Source of the DNA: JAWHQP01 sp032586195
Lineage (GTDB): Bacteria; Pseudomonadota; Gammaproteobacteria; Enterobacterales; Pasteurellaceae
Assembly (NCBI GenBank): GCA_032586195.1
Contig: JAWHQP010000006.1
Location: 80,867 to 144,866, forward strand
Direction of reading: 5' to 3'
DNA length: 64,000 nucleotides
Positions 1 to 8,020 of the stretch are shown here, piece by piece. The position numbers were made by a program, and so were the translations under genes. The notes under the pieces were generated by a model. That model did not search any database and had not been told where the DNA came from. It worked only from the letters and a program-made list of their open reading frames with translations. Position 1 is the stretch's first letter. Each line of letters starts with the position of its first letter.

Positions 1-880
1 CATCCATTTGACTTATCAGCATTTGTTCTTGTTCAACGGTTAAATCTTCCATCGGGCGACGCATGCCGGCAGTTTGAATAATACCTTCTCTTTTGAGCAA
101 TACTTTGTAAGCCGCAATGTTTTTTCCCGTTCCCATCATAATATTATTTAGTATATTGGTTTTTCTCTGAATATCGGCAGCTAACGGATAATTTCCGTGG
201 CTTAATGCATCCCATAATGCGGTGTAATATTCGGCGATACACATGGCGTTACCTGACACTGTTCCCTTGCTTCCCATTACATGGGCAGCAGTTAACATAT
301 GATCGGAACCTACAAGCACATCAAATGTATTATGTTGTACGGTCATGAGGTCTTGAATGCGAGTCATATCGGGGAAACTGTATTTGGCACCGATAACATT
401 AGGGCATTGGCTCGAGACCTGCTCGCATACGTATTTATTAATATCATTGACGGCATTTTGTTTGATACCATACAGATAAACGGGAAAATCCTTTGGTACG
501 CTATTCGCCACGGCAACAAAGTAATTAATAAGCCCTTCATCGCTTAATGTATAGAAGCTGGGGGTAACAATCCCGATTCCATCGGCTCCGATCTTAGCAG
601 CGTGTTTAGCAAGTGCGATGGTATCCGATTGATTCCATGCACCAACGTGTATAAATACCGGAACCCGCCCCGCCGTTTGTTTTACTACGGTTTCTGCGAC
701 ATACTGACGTTCTTCAACAGATAAATACATCATTTCTCCCGTCGTCCCGCATGGATATAAACAATGTAATCCCTTATCAATGCAATAATCCGTCAATCTT
801 TTTAATGATTGTGCATCAATTTTATCATCCTCCGTGAATGGAGTAATCATTGGAATAACAATACCATATAGTTTTTTCAT
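1..880 (-). CDS. DHDPS/NAL-family (beta/alpha)8 aldolase or synthase, C-terminus cut by window edge
   Basis: Open frame from the ATG at 880 to the window edge, about 293 residues; only the last few residues should be missing, since the family is about 290-310 aa. The start MKKLYGIVIPMITPF, the GTTGE pyruvate-carboxylate-binding motif (about residues 43-47), the VTPSFY segment carrying the conserved Tyr and the Schiff-base Lys in VIGAKYS identify the dihydrodipicolinate synthase / N-acetylneuraminate lyase superfamily. Members condense or cleave pyruvate with an aldehyde. The gene is the last visible member of a minus-strand cluster with a TctABC transporter and a DeoR-type regulator, so a catabolic role (sugar acid or sialic acid-like substrate) is more likely than lysine synthesis; that is inference. 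The exact substrate cannot be read from the sequence. Confidence 0.85.
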   Translation of the reverse strand, partial: MKKLYGIVIPMITPFTEDDKIDAQSLKRLTDYCIDKGLHCLYPCGTTGEMMYLSVEERQYVAETVVKQTAGRVPVFIHVGAWNQSDTIALAKHAAKIGADGIGIVTPSFYTLSDEGLINYFVAVANSVPKDFPVYLYGIKQNAVNDINKYVCEQVSSQCPNVIGAKYSFPDMTRIQDLMTVQHNTFDVLVGSDHMLTAAHVMGSKGTVSGNAMCIAEYYTALWDALSHGNYPLAADIQRKTNILNNIMMGTGKNIAAYKVLLKREGIIQTAGMRRPMEDLTVEQEQMLISQMD

Positions 881-939
881 ATAAACCTCCGTATTAATTC
901 AGCTTAGTATAACGTTATATTTGTATCGTGATAGATTTC

Positions 940-2441
940 TCAATTACTTTGTTTGAAATTTTTAATTATTCCCCGTATTTGCAATATAACGACTAATAAA
1001 AAGAAAATTGCAAGTACAGCAGAAATAGGACGTTCTACAAATACAAGTAAATTACCATCAGATTTCGCCAGTGAAGCCAATAAGTTACGTTCTAACATCG
1101 GGCCTAGAATCATACCAAGAATGATTGGAGAAATAGGATAATAATTTTTCTGCAGGATATAACCTAAGATTCCCATGATAAGCATAACGACAATAGCTTC
1201 CGGTGAGTTATTAATGGCGAAAGAACCAACGATACTAAAGGTAATAATGACCGGATATAAAATATCTTTATTAATTTGAATAATCTTCTTTAAAAAATTA
1301 ACTACAATCAGAGCCAATGGAATTAAAGCAATATTAGCGATTAGAAAAATAATAAACACCGCATAAAGTTTATCTGGTTGGAATAAAAACAAAGATGGCC
1401 CCGGCTGCATGTCTTTCATATATAGTACACCAATGATAATAGCAGCAGCAGAGTCCCCAGGAATACCGAATACTAAAGAGGGAATCCAGCTGCCGGCAAG
1501 ACTGGCATTATTACTGCTGGAGGCATCAATAATGGCATCTTGAGATCCTTTACCGTATTGCTCCGGATTTTTGGAAAATTTTTTGGAAATAGCATAAGAA
1601 ATCCAAGCCGCAATATCGGCACCGGCACCAGGCAAGGCACCGATTAATGTGCCAAGTATACTGCTGCGAGCAATACTTCCTTTACGTTTGTTGATCGCAC
1701 GTCCGACTCCTTTAAAAATATTTAATCCGGTTTTAGTTTGTAGTTCCGATGCATTAATGGAACGATCAGACTTATGTCTGTTTGCATAATATTCAATAGC
1801 ACCTGAAATCGCGAATAAACCAATCATTGCCGGAATAAAAGCAATACCTTCATAAAGTGAAACAAAACCGAAAGTAAAACGAGCCTGTCCGGTAAATTCG
1901 TCAAATCCGATAGTAGAAATTAAAATGCCGAACAATAAGGTTAATAAACTTTTGGCAATAAATTTACCCGAAATTAAGGTTGCACAGCTTAATCCCAGTA
2001 AGGATAGCCACATATATTCAAACGAACTGAATTTCAATGCGAATTGGGCGAGTATCGGAGCCGCAAAGGCAAGAATAATTGTACCGATTATCCCACCGAT
2101 TACCGAGCTGGTTAAACCCAAACCAAGCACTAAGTTTACCTTTCCTTGTTTGACTAAAAGATAAGAATCATCTACATAGGCGGCGGAAGCAGGGGTGCCG
2201 GGAATATGCAGTAACGCGCCGGGAATATCCCCTGCATAAATGGAAGAAGCACCGACAGAGATCATTAAAGCAAGAGCAGGAACCGGTTCCATAAAAATGT
2301 AAATGGTACCATTAGGGCAACTGCCATCGTAGCGGTTAATCCGGGGATAGAACCGACAAATAATCCGAATAACCCAGCGGCTATAATGGCTATAATTGAA
2401 TTTAAATCAATATAGGATAATGCATTAATTAAAATATCCAT
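940..2441 (-). CDS. tctA: TctA-type large permease subunit of a tripartite tricarboxylate transporter, interrupted by a frameshift
   Basis: Multi-spanning inner-membrane subunit of a TctABC secondary transporter that imports organic acids together with the periplasmic binding protein TctC. The uninterrupted frame covers 940-2292 (450 aa starting MEPVPALAL), but TctA proteins are about 500 aa. The missing N-terminus is in another frame from the ATG at 2441 (MDILINALSYIDLNSI, then GLTATMAVALMVPF). The two frames meet at an A run at 2293-2297; one more base there would restore a protein of about 500 residues. This is either a real inactivating indel or a sequencing error. The gene overlaps the end of tctB by 13 bases, so translation is probably coupled. 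If the break is real, the transporter is non-functional. Confidence 0.85.
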
Positions 2442-2899
2442 GATTTAACTCCTTCTTCCAATAAAATTCCTTGAGGAAGTGAAACCTGTAAAACCTGAGC
2501 AAAGAGCAAATAAATTCCGACAGAGACTAAAATTAAGAAAAGTGCGGTGCTGAATTTATGAGTTTTTATTAAAGGAATTGTCATCAAAATTAAGATTAGA
2601 CTTGTTGTAATGATAAAGCCTAAAATATCGGAACATAAGACATAAAAGACAATACTAACAAATACGAATGACACAGCCAGTAATTCCCGACGAATATTAA
2701 TAGATTGGAATACATACTCTTTTCGCATGTTGACTTCCATAAGAAAGTCAATGACTGAGAAAACGGCAACCAGTATCCCGATTATCGTAGGATAAAATGC
2801 TGCTCCGTAGGAAGCAAAATCTGCGTAAGTAATATAGCTGTAAGCAGAGATCACCAAGCCGAAAAAGAATAGAATAAAGGGAATAAATAATCTAATCAT
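2429..2899 (-). CDS. tctB: TctB-type small membrane subunit of the tripartite tricarboxylate transporter
   Basis: Protein of 156 aa from the ATG at 2899, with four hydrophobic segments (residues about 3-22, 30-48, 70-100 and 115-150), the usual size and topology of TctB. The ATG is preceded by GGAGGG about 11 bases upstream; an in-frame TTG at 2917 overlaps that ribosome-binding site and is less likely to be used. TctB is the poorly conserved small membrane component that pairs with TctA. The gene lies between tctC and tctA in one direction and overlaps tctA. It carries an uptake sequence (AAGTGCGGT) at 2540-2548, so the locus has been resident long enough to acquire one or came from a relative. 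Confidence 0.85.
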   Translation of the reverse strand: MIRLFIPFILFFFGLVISAYSYITYADFASYGAAFYPTIIGILVAVFSVIDFLMEVNMRKEYVFQSINIRRELLAVSFVFVSIVFYVLCSDILGFIITTSLILILMTIPLIKTHKFSTALFLILVSVGIYLLFAQVLQVSLPQGILLEEGVKSWIF

Positions 2900-2961
2900 G
2901 TTATTTATGCCCTCCAATTATGAAGGGCACCTTCATGTATTGGTACTATATAAAAAACAAA

Positions 2962-3912
2962 TTATTGTTCAGATAATAATTTGCCAAATTTTTCATCTTC
3001 TGCCGCCATGAATTGTTGCAACTGTTGATCATATAATTCACCGACATTGAATCCTTGCTTAGTTGCAAAGGCCTGTAATTCTCCTTTGGCATAAACTTTT
3101 TTCATTGCCTCGATCAATTTTTCGCGTATCTCCACAGGGAGTTTTTCGGGTGCGACTAAGGAATTCCAAGCATATAATGTCCATTTATATGGAGTGACTT
3201 CCTGATAAACCGGTATATCGGGATATAACGAGTCCTTACCGTCAGAGGTAATTGCTAAATGTGTTACCATTCCTGCATCGGTCATGCTTTTAGCTTCACC
3301 GGGCGAAGACGTAACGAGATTTATACCACCGGAAACCAATTCTTGTAATCCGGCACTTGCTCCTTGTGACGGCACAAATTTAATCGCATCAGATGATAAA
3401 CCGGCACTTTTTAAAATTCCCAGTAAATTTAAGTGCCAAATAGAATTTAATCCACTACCGGAAGCTTTCAATTTACCCGGATTATTTTTAGCAAATTGTA
3501 ATAGTTCATTAATATTCTTATATGGCGAATCTTTTGCAACTTGTACTCCACCTGGAATAACGGCTAAACGCACGATCGGCGTATAGTCTTTATAACTGAG
3601 ATCGGTCATTTTTTGATGATGCATTAAGGCTATTTCTACGGTGGCAATACCCAAAGTATAACCATCGGGTTTAGCCTGTTTAATCGCATTATGCCCCACT
3701 ACACCGCTGCCGCCGGTACGGTTTACTACGTTGACATTCACATTGAATTCTTCCTGTAACCCCCGAGCCACCAAACGTGCCACAGTATCTGTGTTTCCGC
3801 CGGCTCCCCAAGGAACAATAATCGTAATTGGTTTTTCCGGATAAGCGGCTAAAACAGTTGCAGAAAACAGCACAGAACTTGCGATGAATGCGTTAACCAA
3901 TGATTTTTTCAT
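2962..3912 (-). CDS. tctC: TctC/BUG-family periplasmic substrate-binding protein
   Basis: Protein of 316 aa with an N-terminal signal peptide (MKKSLVNAFIASSVLFSATVLA, cleavage probably at LAA-YP). The mature start YPEKPITIIVPWGAGGNTD is the hallmark of the Bug/TctC family, which captures carboxylates in the periplasm and hands them to TctAB. It lies 21 bases after the regulator gene and 62 bases before tctB. The ligand is not deducible; known family members bind citrate, other di- and tricarboxylates, amino acids and aromatic acids. Association with a DHDPS/NAL-type aldolase suggests a hydroxy- or keto-acid, which is inference. Confidence 0.9.
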   Translation of the reverse strand: MKKSLVNAFIASSVLFSATVLAAYPEKPITIIVPWGAGGNTDTVARLVARGLQEEFNVNVNVVNRTGGSGVVGHNAIKQAKPDGYTLGIATVEIALMHHQKMTDLSYKDYTPIVRLAVIPGGVQVAKDSPYKNINELLQFAKNNPGKLKASGSGLNSIWHLNLLGILKSAGLSSDAIKFVPSQGASAGLQELVSGGINLVTSSPGEAKSMTDAGMVTHLAITSDGKDSLYPDIPVYQEVTPYKWTLYAWNSLVAPEKLPVEIREKLIEAMKKVYAKGELQAFATKQGFNVGELYDQQLQQFMAAEDEKFGKLLSEQ

Positions 3913-3933
3913 ATTTCACCTCAATTAAGTGGA

Positions 3934-5166
3934 TTATAAAAAACTAAGTGAATACTTAGTCTGCTTAATTCTAGTCTTTACTAAATCCCCGCTCGGCATA
4001 TTTGATGTTCCTTCCCGTTCAATACATAACGAGGCATAAGCACAGGCGTAATCGGTGGCCGCAAACAAATCATCTCCAGCACTTAAACGAGCAAGCAATG
4101 CACCGTTAAAGCCACCTCCAATGCCGGATTTATCGTTAATAACCGCCCTATAAGCCGGAAATATACGAATATTGCCTTGCTGGGATGTTATCGCCCCCTT
4201 TCCTCCCAATGTCAAAATTACATTTTGTACTCCCATTTCGTGTAATAATAAAATAGCCTGTTTGGCGGACGATTCATCGTTAATTTTTATACCGGTAATT
4301 TGTTCCGCTTCTGTTTTATTCGGTGTTAATAAATAAAGTATAGACAAAACATCTGTTATTTCCGGTACAAAAGGTGTGGGATCTAATACAAGTTTCCGCT
4401 TGTATCTATGAGCAAGTTTAATAATGGTAAAAATAGCTTCTAAATTATTTTCCATTTGCAAAGAAATAAACTCTGCAGCTTTAATCTCATCTTCTATAGT
4501 ATAAATTTCTTCCGGACTAATTTTCTTATTCGCGCCATGACTAACGATCATCTGTTTTTCGCCATCTTTTCGTACCAAAACAATGGCTAAACCTGTAGGT
4601 AATTCCTTAGATTCAAAAAGAATATCTTTAATAAGAGGATTACTATTCAGACGTTTTTTAATATACTGGTAAAACTGATCTTGACCAATTTTCCCAACGT
4701 AAGTAACAGGTGTATTATTGGCAGCCATCGCTAATGCTTGATTTATTCCCTTACCACCGATCATATAATGATTGCTTTGGCTTGGTATTGTTTCTCCTAG
4801 TTTTGGGAATTCATTTACTTTTATACTAATATCGATATTAAGTGAACCGAAAATCAATACTTTATTTTTCTTTAATAAATTCTTATTGATATGTTCTTGA
4901 TATAGTTGTTTTACCGATTTATCAAAGTCTTGAAATAATAAAGTCTGAATCTTTTGAAAATCCAGATTTAACCCCGATTTTGGTTTTATTCCACCATGTA
5001 TTCTAGTCAATAATCCTAACTGTTCTAAACGACGGATATCTAACCGCACAGTCTTTGTCGTTACATCAAATTTACGTGCGATATGCTCAGTAAGCAGTGA
5101 GTCATTACTTTCGGTTAATAACTTTAAAATAAATAACTGGCGTTCGTTTTGCGTGAGATTTTTCAT
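3934..5166 (-). CDS. DeoR-type winged-helix regulator fused to a PfkB/ribokinase-like domain lacking the catalytic Asp
   Basis: Protein of 410 aa from the ATG at 5166 (an in-frame TTG lies two codons upstream; neither has a strong ribosome-binding site). Residues about 1-60 form a DeoR-like winged helix (TKTVRLDIRRLEQLGLL is the recognition region, followed by TRIHGG). Residues about 98-400 form a PfkB fold: the N-terminal FGSLNIDI strand, GGKGINQALAMA (ribokinase signature 1), the DPTPF and LTPNKTEAEQITG segments, and the C-terminal SGIGGGFNGALL. In active PfkB kinases the last motif reads GAGD-x-F-x-G-A with Asp as catalytic base; here that Asp is Gly, at about residue 351. Kinase activity is therefore doubtful and the domain may sense a sugar or nucleotide. 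It heads the tctCBA-aldolase cluster and probably regulates it. HTH-PfkB fusions such as E. coli YeiI are known; the missing Asp is the odd feature. Confidence 0.85.
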   Translation of the reverse strand: MKNLTQNERQLFILKLLTESNDSLLTEHIARKFDVTTKTVRLDIRRLEQLGLLTRIHGGIKPKSGLNLDFQKIQTLLFQDFDKSVKQLYQEHINKNLLKKNKVLIFGSLNIDISIKVNEFPKLGETIPSQSNHYMIGGKGINQALAMAANNTPVTYVGKIGQDQFYQYIKKRLNSNPLIKDILFESKELPTGLAIVLVRKDGEKQMIVSHGANKKISPEEIYTIEDEIKAAEFISLQMENNLEAIFTIIKLAHRYKRKLVLDPTPFVPEITDVLSILYLLTPNKTEAEQITGIKINDESSAKQAILLLHEMGVQNVILTLGGKGAITSQQGNIRIFPAYRAVINDKSGIGGGFNGALLARLSAGDDLFAATDYACAYASLCIEREGTSNMPSGDLVKTRIKQTKYSLSFL

Positions 5167-5228
5167 AGTCAAAACTATAATGAAAGTAAAAATAGAATTT
5201 TGTGACGTAATAGAAACTTTACACGATT

Positions 5229-5250
5229 AAATGAACATTTCGGTTCATTT
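5229..5250. promoter_or_regulatory. Candidate operator: 8-bp inverted repeat upstream of the regulator-tct cluster
   Basis: AAATGAAC, six bases, GTTCATTT is a perfect 8-bp inverted repeat 63 bases upstream of the start of the DeoR/PfkB-like gene. A second, shorter one (TAGGT-GAAA-ACCTA) lies at 5263-5276. The spacing and symmetry suit an autoregulatory site for the winged-helix regulator, but no experimental motif is available to compare. The rest of the 5167-5399 gap holds no gene that I can see. Confidence 0.35.
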
Positions 5251-5399
5251 CAGGGTTTATTTTAGGTGAAAACCTACTTTCATAGAAGATGAATTACAGG
5301 TGAGAATAAAATGATAGATTTTGCCGCAGACTAGCACGTATTTCCGCTATATATTCGGCATTTCCGAGCCTATGGACAAAGCTGTCGGACTGGTGATAA

Positions 5400-5648
5400 T
5401 TACAATTCGATCTCCAAATCTTCTTCCGCCTGACAGCAGCAGAGTAGGATTTCATCTTGAGATAAAAAAGCAATAGGCGGTTCTTTATAGAACACCTTAC
5501 CTTTTTTTAATTTGGCCCGGCAGGCTCCGCAATAGCCCGCCCGGCATTGATATTCATGGGCAATGCCGTTGCGTTCCAGGGTGGTAAGCAGAGAGTTTTC
5601 ATTGGAATGTTCGAGCTGAAGGTTTCGCCCGGTCAGATAAATTTTCAT
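5400..5648 (-). CDS. yfaE: YfaE-like 2Fe-2S ferredoxin for ribonucleotide reductase cofactor maintenance
   Basis: 82 aa plant-type ferredoxin with the cluster-binding pattern C-R-A-G-Y-C-G-A-C at about residues 35-43 and a further ligand in the LLCCCQ segment near residue 70. The size and the position next to nrdB match YfaE, which supplies electrons to assemble and repair the diferric-tyrosyl radical cofactor of NrdB. Its start overlaps the stop of the preceding hydrolase gene by four bases (ATGA), so the two are translationally coupled. In E. coli yfaE directly follows nrdAB; here a hydrolase gene separates it from nrdB. Confidence 0.9.
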   Translation of the reverse strand: MKIYLTGRNLQLEHSNENSLLTTLERNGIAHEYQCRAGYCGACRAKLKKGKVFYKEPPIAFLSQDEILLCCCQAEEDLEIEL

Positions 5649-6208
5649 AGCCGGAACAGTGACTTAATTTTTTCCAGAACCAGCGGAAATTCGGTATGCC
5701 CTTCCCGATCGAGAAAATGACCGCCGCGCGGTAAGCGGATATATACCGCCTGCAGGTGTTGAGCCAGCTGATCGCTGTATTGATGCGGCACTACGCTATC
5801 ATCCGATGACGCAATGACATAAGGCGTGCGCTTAAAGTGCGGTGCCGAATTTACGAGTTTTAGCGTTTCGGCGTAGGTTTGCATAAAGGGATCCAGCTCC
5901 GGAAAGTGCGGCAACGGCTGTATCACTCCCGATACGAAGATGCCGCCTAAAACGGTTTGCTGCCGACGGGCAAGATAATTTAACGCCGTTACACAACCCA
6001 GACTATGTCCCACGATGACGGTTTCTTCATTAAGCCGGATATTGTCCAGCAGGTACTGATACCACGCCTGCGGTTCCGGTGTTTGCGGGGTCGGTAAGGC
6101 TAAACGATGGCAGACCACGCCGTCCTGTTTTAATTCATTTTCAAGATAGGGAAACCAATGAGAATCGGGTGAAGCACGGTAACCGTGAATAATATAAACC
6201 TGTTGCAT
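5645..6208 (-). CDS. Small alpha/beta hydrolase, RBBP9/YdeN family
   Basis: 187 aa serine hydrolase. It starts MQQVYIIHGYRAS (oxyanion HGY region), has the nucleophile elbow GHSLG near residue 68, the acid in SSDDSVV near residue 135 and the base His in RGGHF near residue 163, all in the order and size of the RBBP9/YdeN family. The physiological substrate of these bacterial proteins is unknown. The gene lies between nrdB (62 bases upstream) and yfaE (four-base overlap), so it is co-transcribed with ribonucleotide reductase genes. It contains an uptake sequence at 5835-5843; another lies just upstream at 6242-6250. Confidence 0.85.
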   Translation of the reverse strand: MQQVYIIHGYRASPDSHWFPYLENELKQDGVVCHRLALPTPQTPEPQAWYQYLLDNIRLNEETVIVGHSLGCVTALNYLARRQQTVLGGIFVSGVIQPLPHFPELDPFMQTYAETLKLVNSAPHFKRTPYVIASSDDSVVPHQYSDQLAQHLQAVYIRLPRGGHFLDREGHTEFPLVLEKIKSLFRL

Positions 6209-6270
6209 GCTGTTATCCTGATAAGAAGCAACCGCACCCGAAAGTGCGGTGTCAAGAATCGGTGTTTTTC

Positions 6271-7401
6271 TTAGAGATCGAAATCGCCGAAATCATTGGT
6301 GTCAACCTTGGAATCAATCTGCCCCACAAGATAAGAGCTCACTTCCACTTCCTGCGGCGCTACCTGTACGTTGTCGGAAACCAACCAGGCGTTGATCCAC
6401 GGAATCGGGTTAGAACGAGCCTGGAACGGCAACGGCAAACCCACCGCCTGCATACGGATATTGGTAATATATTCCACATACTGCACCAGAATATCCTTGT
6501 TCAAGCCAATCATCGAACCGTCTTTGAACAAATAATCCGCCCAGGCTTTTTCCTGTTCGGCGGCCGCTACGAACAAATCGTACGCTTCCTGTTTACATTC
6601 TTCGGCGATTTCCGCCATTTCAGGGTCATCCTGCCCTGCCGCCATGATATTCAGAATATGCTGAGTGCCCGTTAAGTGCAAGGCTTCGTCACGCGCGATA
6701 AATTTAATAATTTTCGCATTACCTTCCATTAATCTCCGTTCCGCAAAAGCAAAGGAGCAGGCGAAAGACACATAAAAACGAATGGCCTCCAGAGCATTAA
6801 CGCTCATCAGGCACAGATATAACTGTTTCTTCAGATTGCGTAACGTGACCACGCACTGCTTGCCGTTAACGGTGTAAGTGCCTTCGCCGTACAGGCCATA
6901 GAGCTGGCTGTCACGAATCAGGTCATCGTAATAACCGGAAATATCCTTCGCCCGTTTAATGATTTCTTCGTTGGTCACGATATCATCAAACACCACGGAC
7001 GGATCGTTGACAATATTGCGGATAATATGAGTGTAGGAACGCGAGTGAATGGTTTCACTGAACGTCCAGGTTTCAATCCAGGTTTCCAGTTCCGGGATAG
7101 ACACCAACGGCAGCAATGCTACATTCGGGCTGCGGCCCTGAATCGAATCCAGCAGAGTCTGATATTTCAAATTGCTGATAAAAATATGTTTTTCATGTTC
7201 AGGCAAAGCGGCGTAGTCGATACGATCCTGCGATACATCCACCTCTTCCGGCCGCCAGAAAAAAGACAGTTGTTTTTCGATCAGTTTTTCAAAAGTTTCG
7301 TATTTTTGTTGATCGTAACGCGCAACATTTACATTTTGCCCAAAAAACATAGGCTCTAATAACTGGTTATTTTTTGTTTGTGAGAACGTGGTATATGTCA
7401 T
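6271..7401 (-). CDS. nrdB: Class Ia ribonucleoside-diphosphate reductase, beta subunit
   Basis: 376 aa, the normal length for NrdB (R2). It carries the diiron-tyrosyl radical cofactor that starts catalysis in the alpha subunit. Visible hallmarks are the N-terminal FGQNVNVARYDQQKY, the helices bearing the iron ligands (SETIHSRSYTHIIRN, which also includes the radical Tyr region, and RDEALHLTGTQHIL) and the acidic C-terminus ending FGDFDL that docks on NrdA. AAAGG precedes the ATG at 7401. Its partner nrdA is not adjacent; it lies at 53282-55552 on the other strand. I see no convincing NrdR box in the 180 bases upstream. Confidence 0.97.
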   Translation of the reverse strand: MTYTTFSQTKNNQLLEPMFFGQNVNVARYDQQKYETFEKLIEKQLSFFWRPEEVDVSQDRIDYAALPEHEKHIFISNLKYQTLLDSIQGRSPNVALLPLVSIPELETWIETWTFSETIHSRSYTHIIRNIVNDPSVVFDDIVTNEEIIKRAKDISGYYDDLIRDSQLYGLYGEGTYTVNGKQCVVTLRNLKKQLYLCLMSVNALEAIRFYVSFACSFAFAERRLMEGNAKIIKFIARDEALHLTGTQHILNIMAAGQDDPEMAEIAEECKQEAYDLFVAAAEQEKAWADYLFKDGSMIGLNKDILVQYVEYITNIRMQAVGLPLPFQARSNPIPWINAWLVSDNVQVAPQEVEVSSYLVGQIDSKVDTNDFGDFDL

Positions 7402-7614
7402 AAATTTGCCTTTTATAAAAATTTGTTAAAAAATCCGCTGCATTTTACCCGAAAGAACCGGGTCTGTGCAAAAAATCGCGAAAACGACACCGCACTTGCG
7501 CCTGTTTACAAAGCTTAAAAGTCCTTTATACTCGGGTTCAGGCCGAATTTATCGTATTTTCATTTTGTCGGGTTTTAAGCTATGATACGGCTTTATCTGA
7601 ATACGGAAGAAGAA

Positions 7615-7935
7615 ATGACTCAAACTGAAAAATTAAATCCTGATACCGCTATCGATATCGCTTACGACATTTTCCTGGAAATGGCCGCGGAAAACCTCGA
7701 TCCGGCCGATATTATGCTGTTTAATCTGCAATTTGAGGAACGCGGCGCGGTGGAATTTGTCGAAACGGCGGAGAACTGGGAAGAGGAAATCGGCGTGCTA
7801 ATCGATCCTGAAGAATACGCGGAAGTATGGATTGGCCTGCTAAATGATCAGGATGAAATGGACGACATATTCGCCAAATTCTTAATCTCCCACCGAGAGG
7901 AAAAGCGGGAATATCATATCGTATGGAAAAATTAA
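7615..7935 (+). CDS. yciU: YciU/HI1450-type acidic protein (DUF440, putative double-stranded DNA mimic)
   Basis: 106 aa, very acidic, with the family core NLDPADIMLFNLQFEERGA and the region around IDPEEYAEVWIGL. H. influenzae HI1450 belongs to this family and has been described as a structural mimic of double-stranded DNA that may bind a DNA-binding protein; the cellular target is not settled. I chose the ATG at 7615, preceded by GGAAGAAGAA, because the family begins M-T-x-x-x-KLxPDTAIDIAYDIF; the ATG at 7582 would add 11 residues with no counterpart. The gene is monocistronic and converges with bioD across an uptake-sequence terminator. Confidence 0.85.
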   Translation: MTQTEKLNPDTAIDIAYDIFLEMAAENLDPADIMLFNLQFEERGAVEFVETAENWEEEIGVLIDPEEYAEVWIGLLNDQDEMDDIFAKFLISHREEKREYHIVWKN

Positions 7936-7959
7936 CGGCATCGGTTAAACAAAACTCGT

Positions 7960-8012
7960 AAAAACGACACCGCACTTTGGCAAGCCGGCAGATAAAGTGC
8001 GGTGTCGTTTTT
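7960..8012. terminator. Bidirectional terminator built from an inverted pair of uptake sequences
   Basis: A perfect 19-bp stem (7960-7978 with 7994-8012) around a 15-base loop, with A and T tracts at the outer ends. Each arm contains an uptake sequence (ACCGCACTT at 7969-7977, AAGTGCGGT at 7995-8003). It separates the convergent yciU and bioD genes, so it can terminate both. Confidence 0.85.
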
Positions 8013-8020
8013 CTGTGTTT

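Noticed and set aside
299..547. 82-aa plus-strand frame at the left end
   Set aside because: Antisense to the DHDPS/NAL-family gene, which has all its catalytic motifs.
6244..7359. Open frames on the plus strand opposite nrdB
   Set aside because: They lie wholly antisense to a conserved gene, show no family similarity and have no ribosome-binding site; likewise for the antisense frames over lacZ, pta, thrS and trpE.
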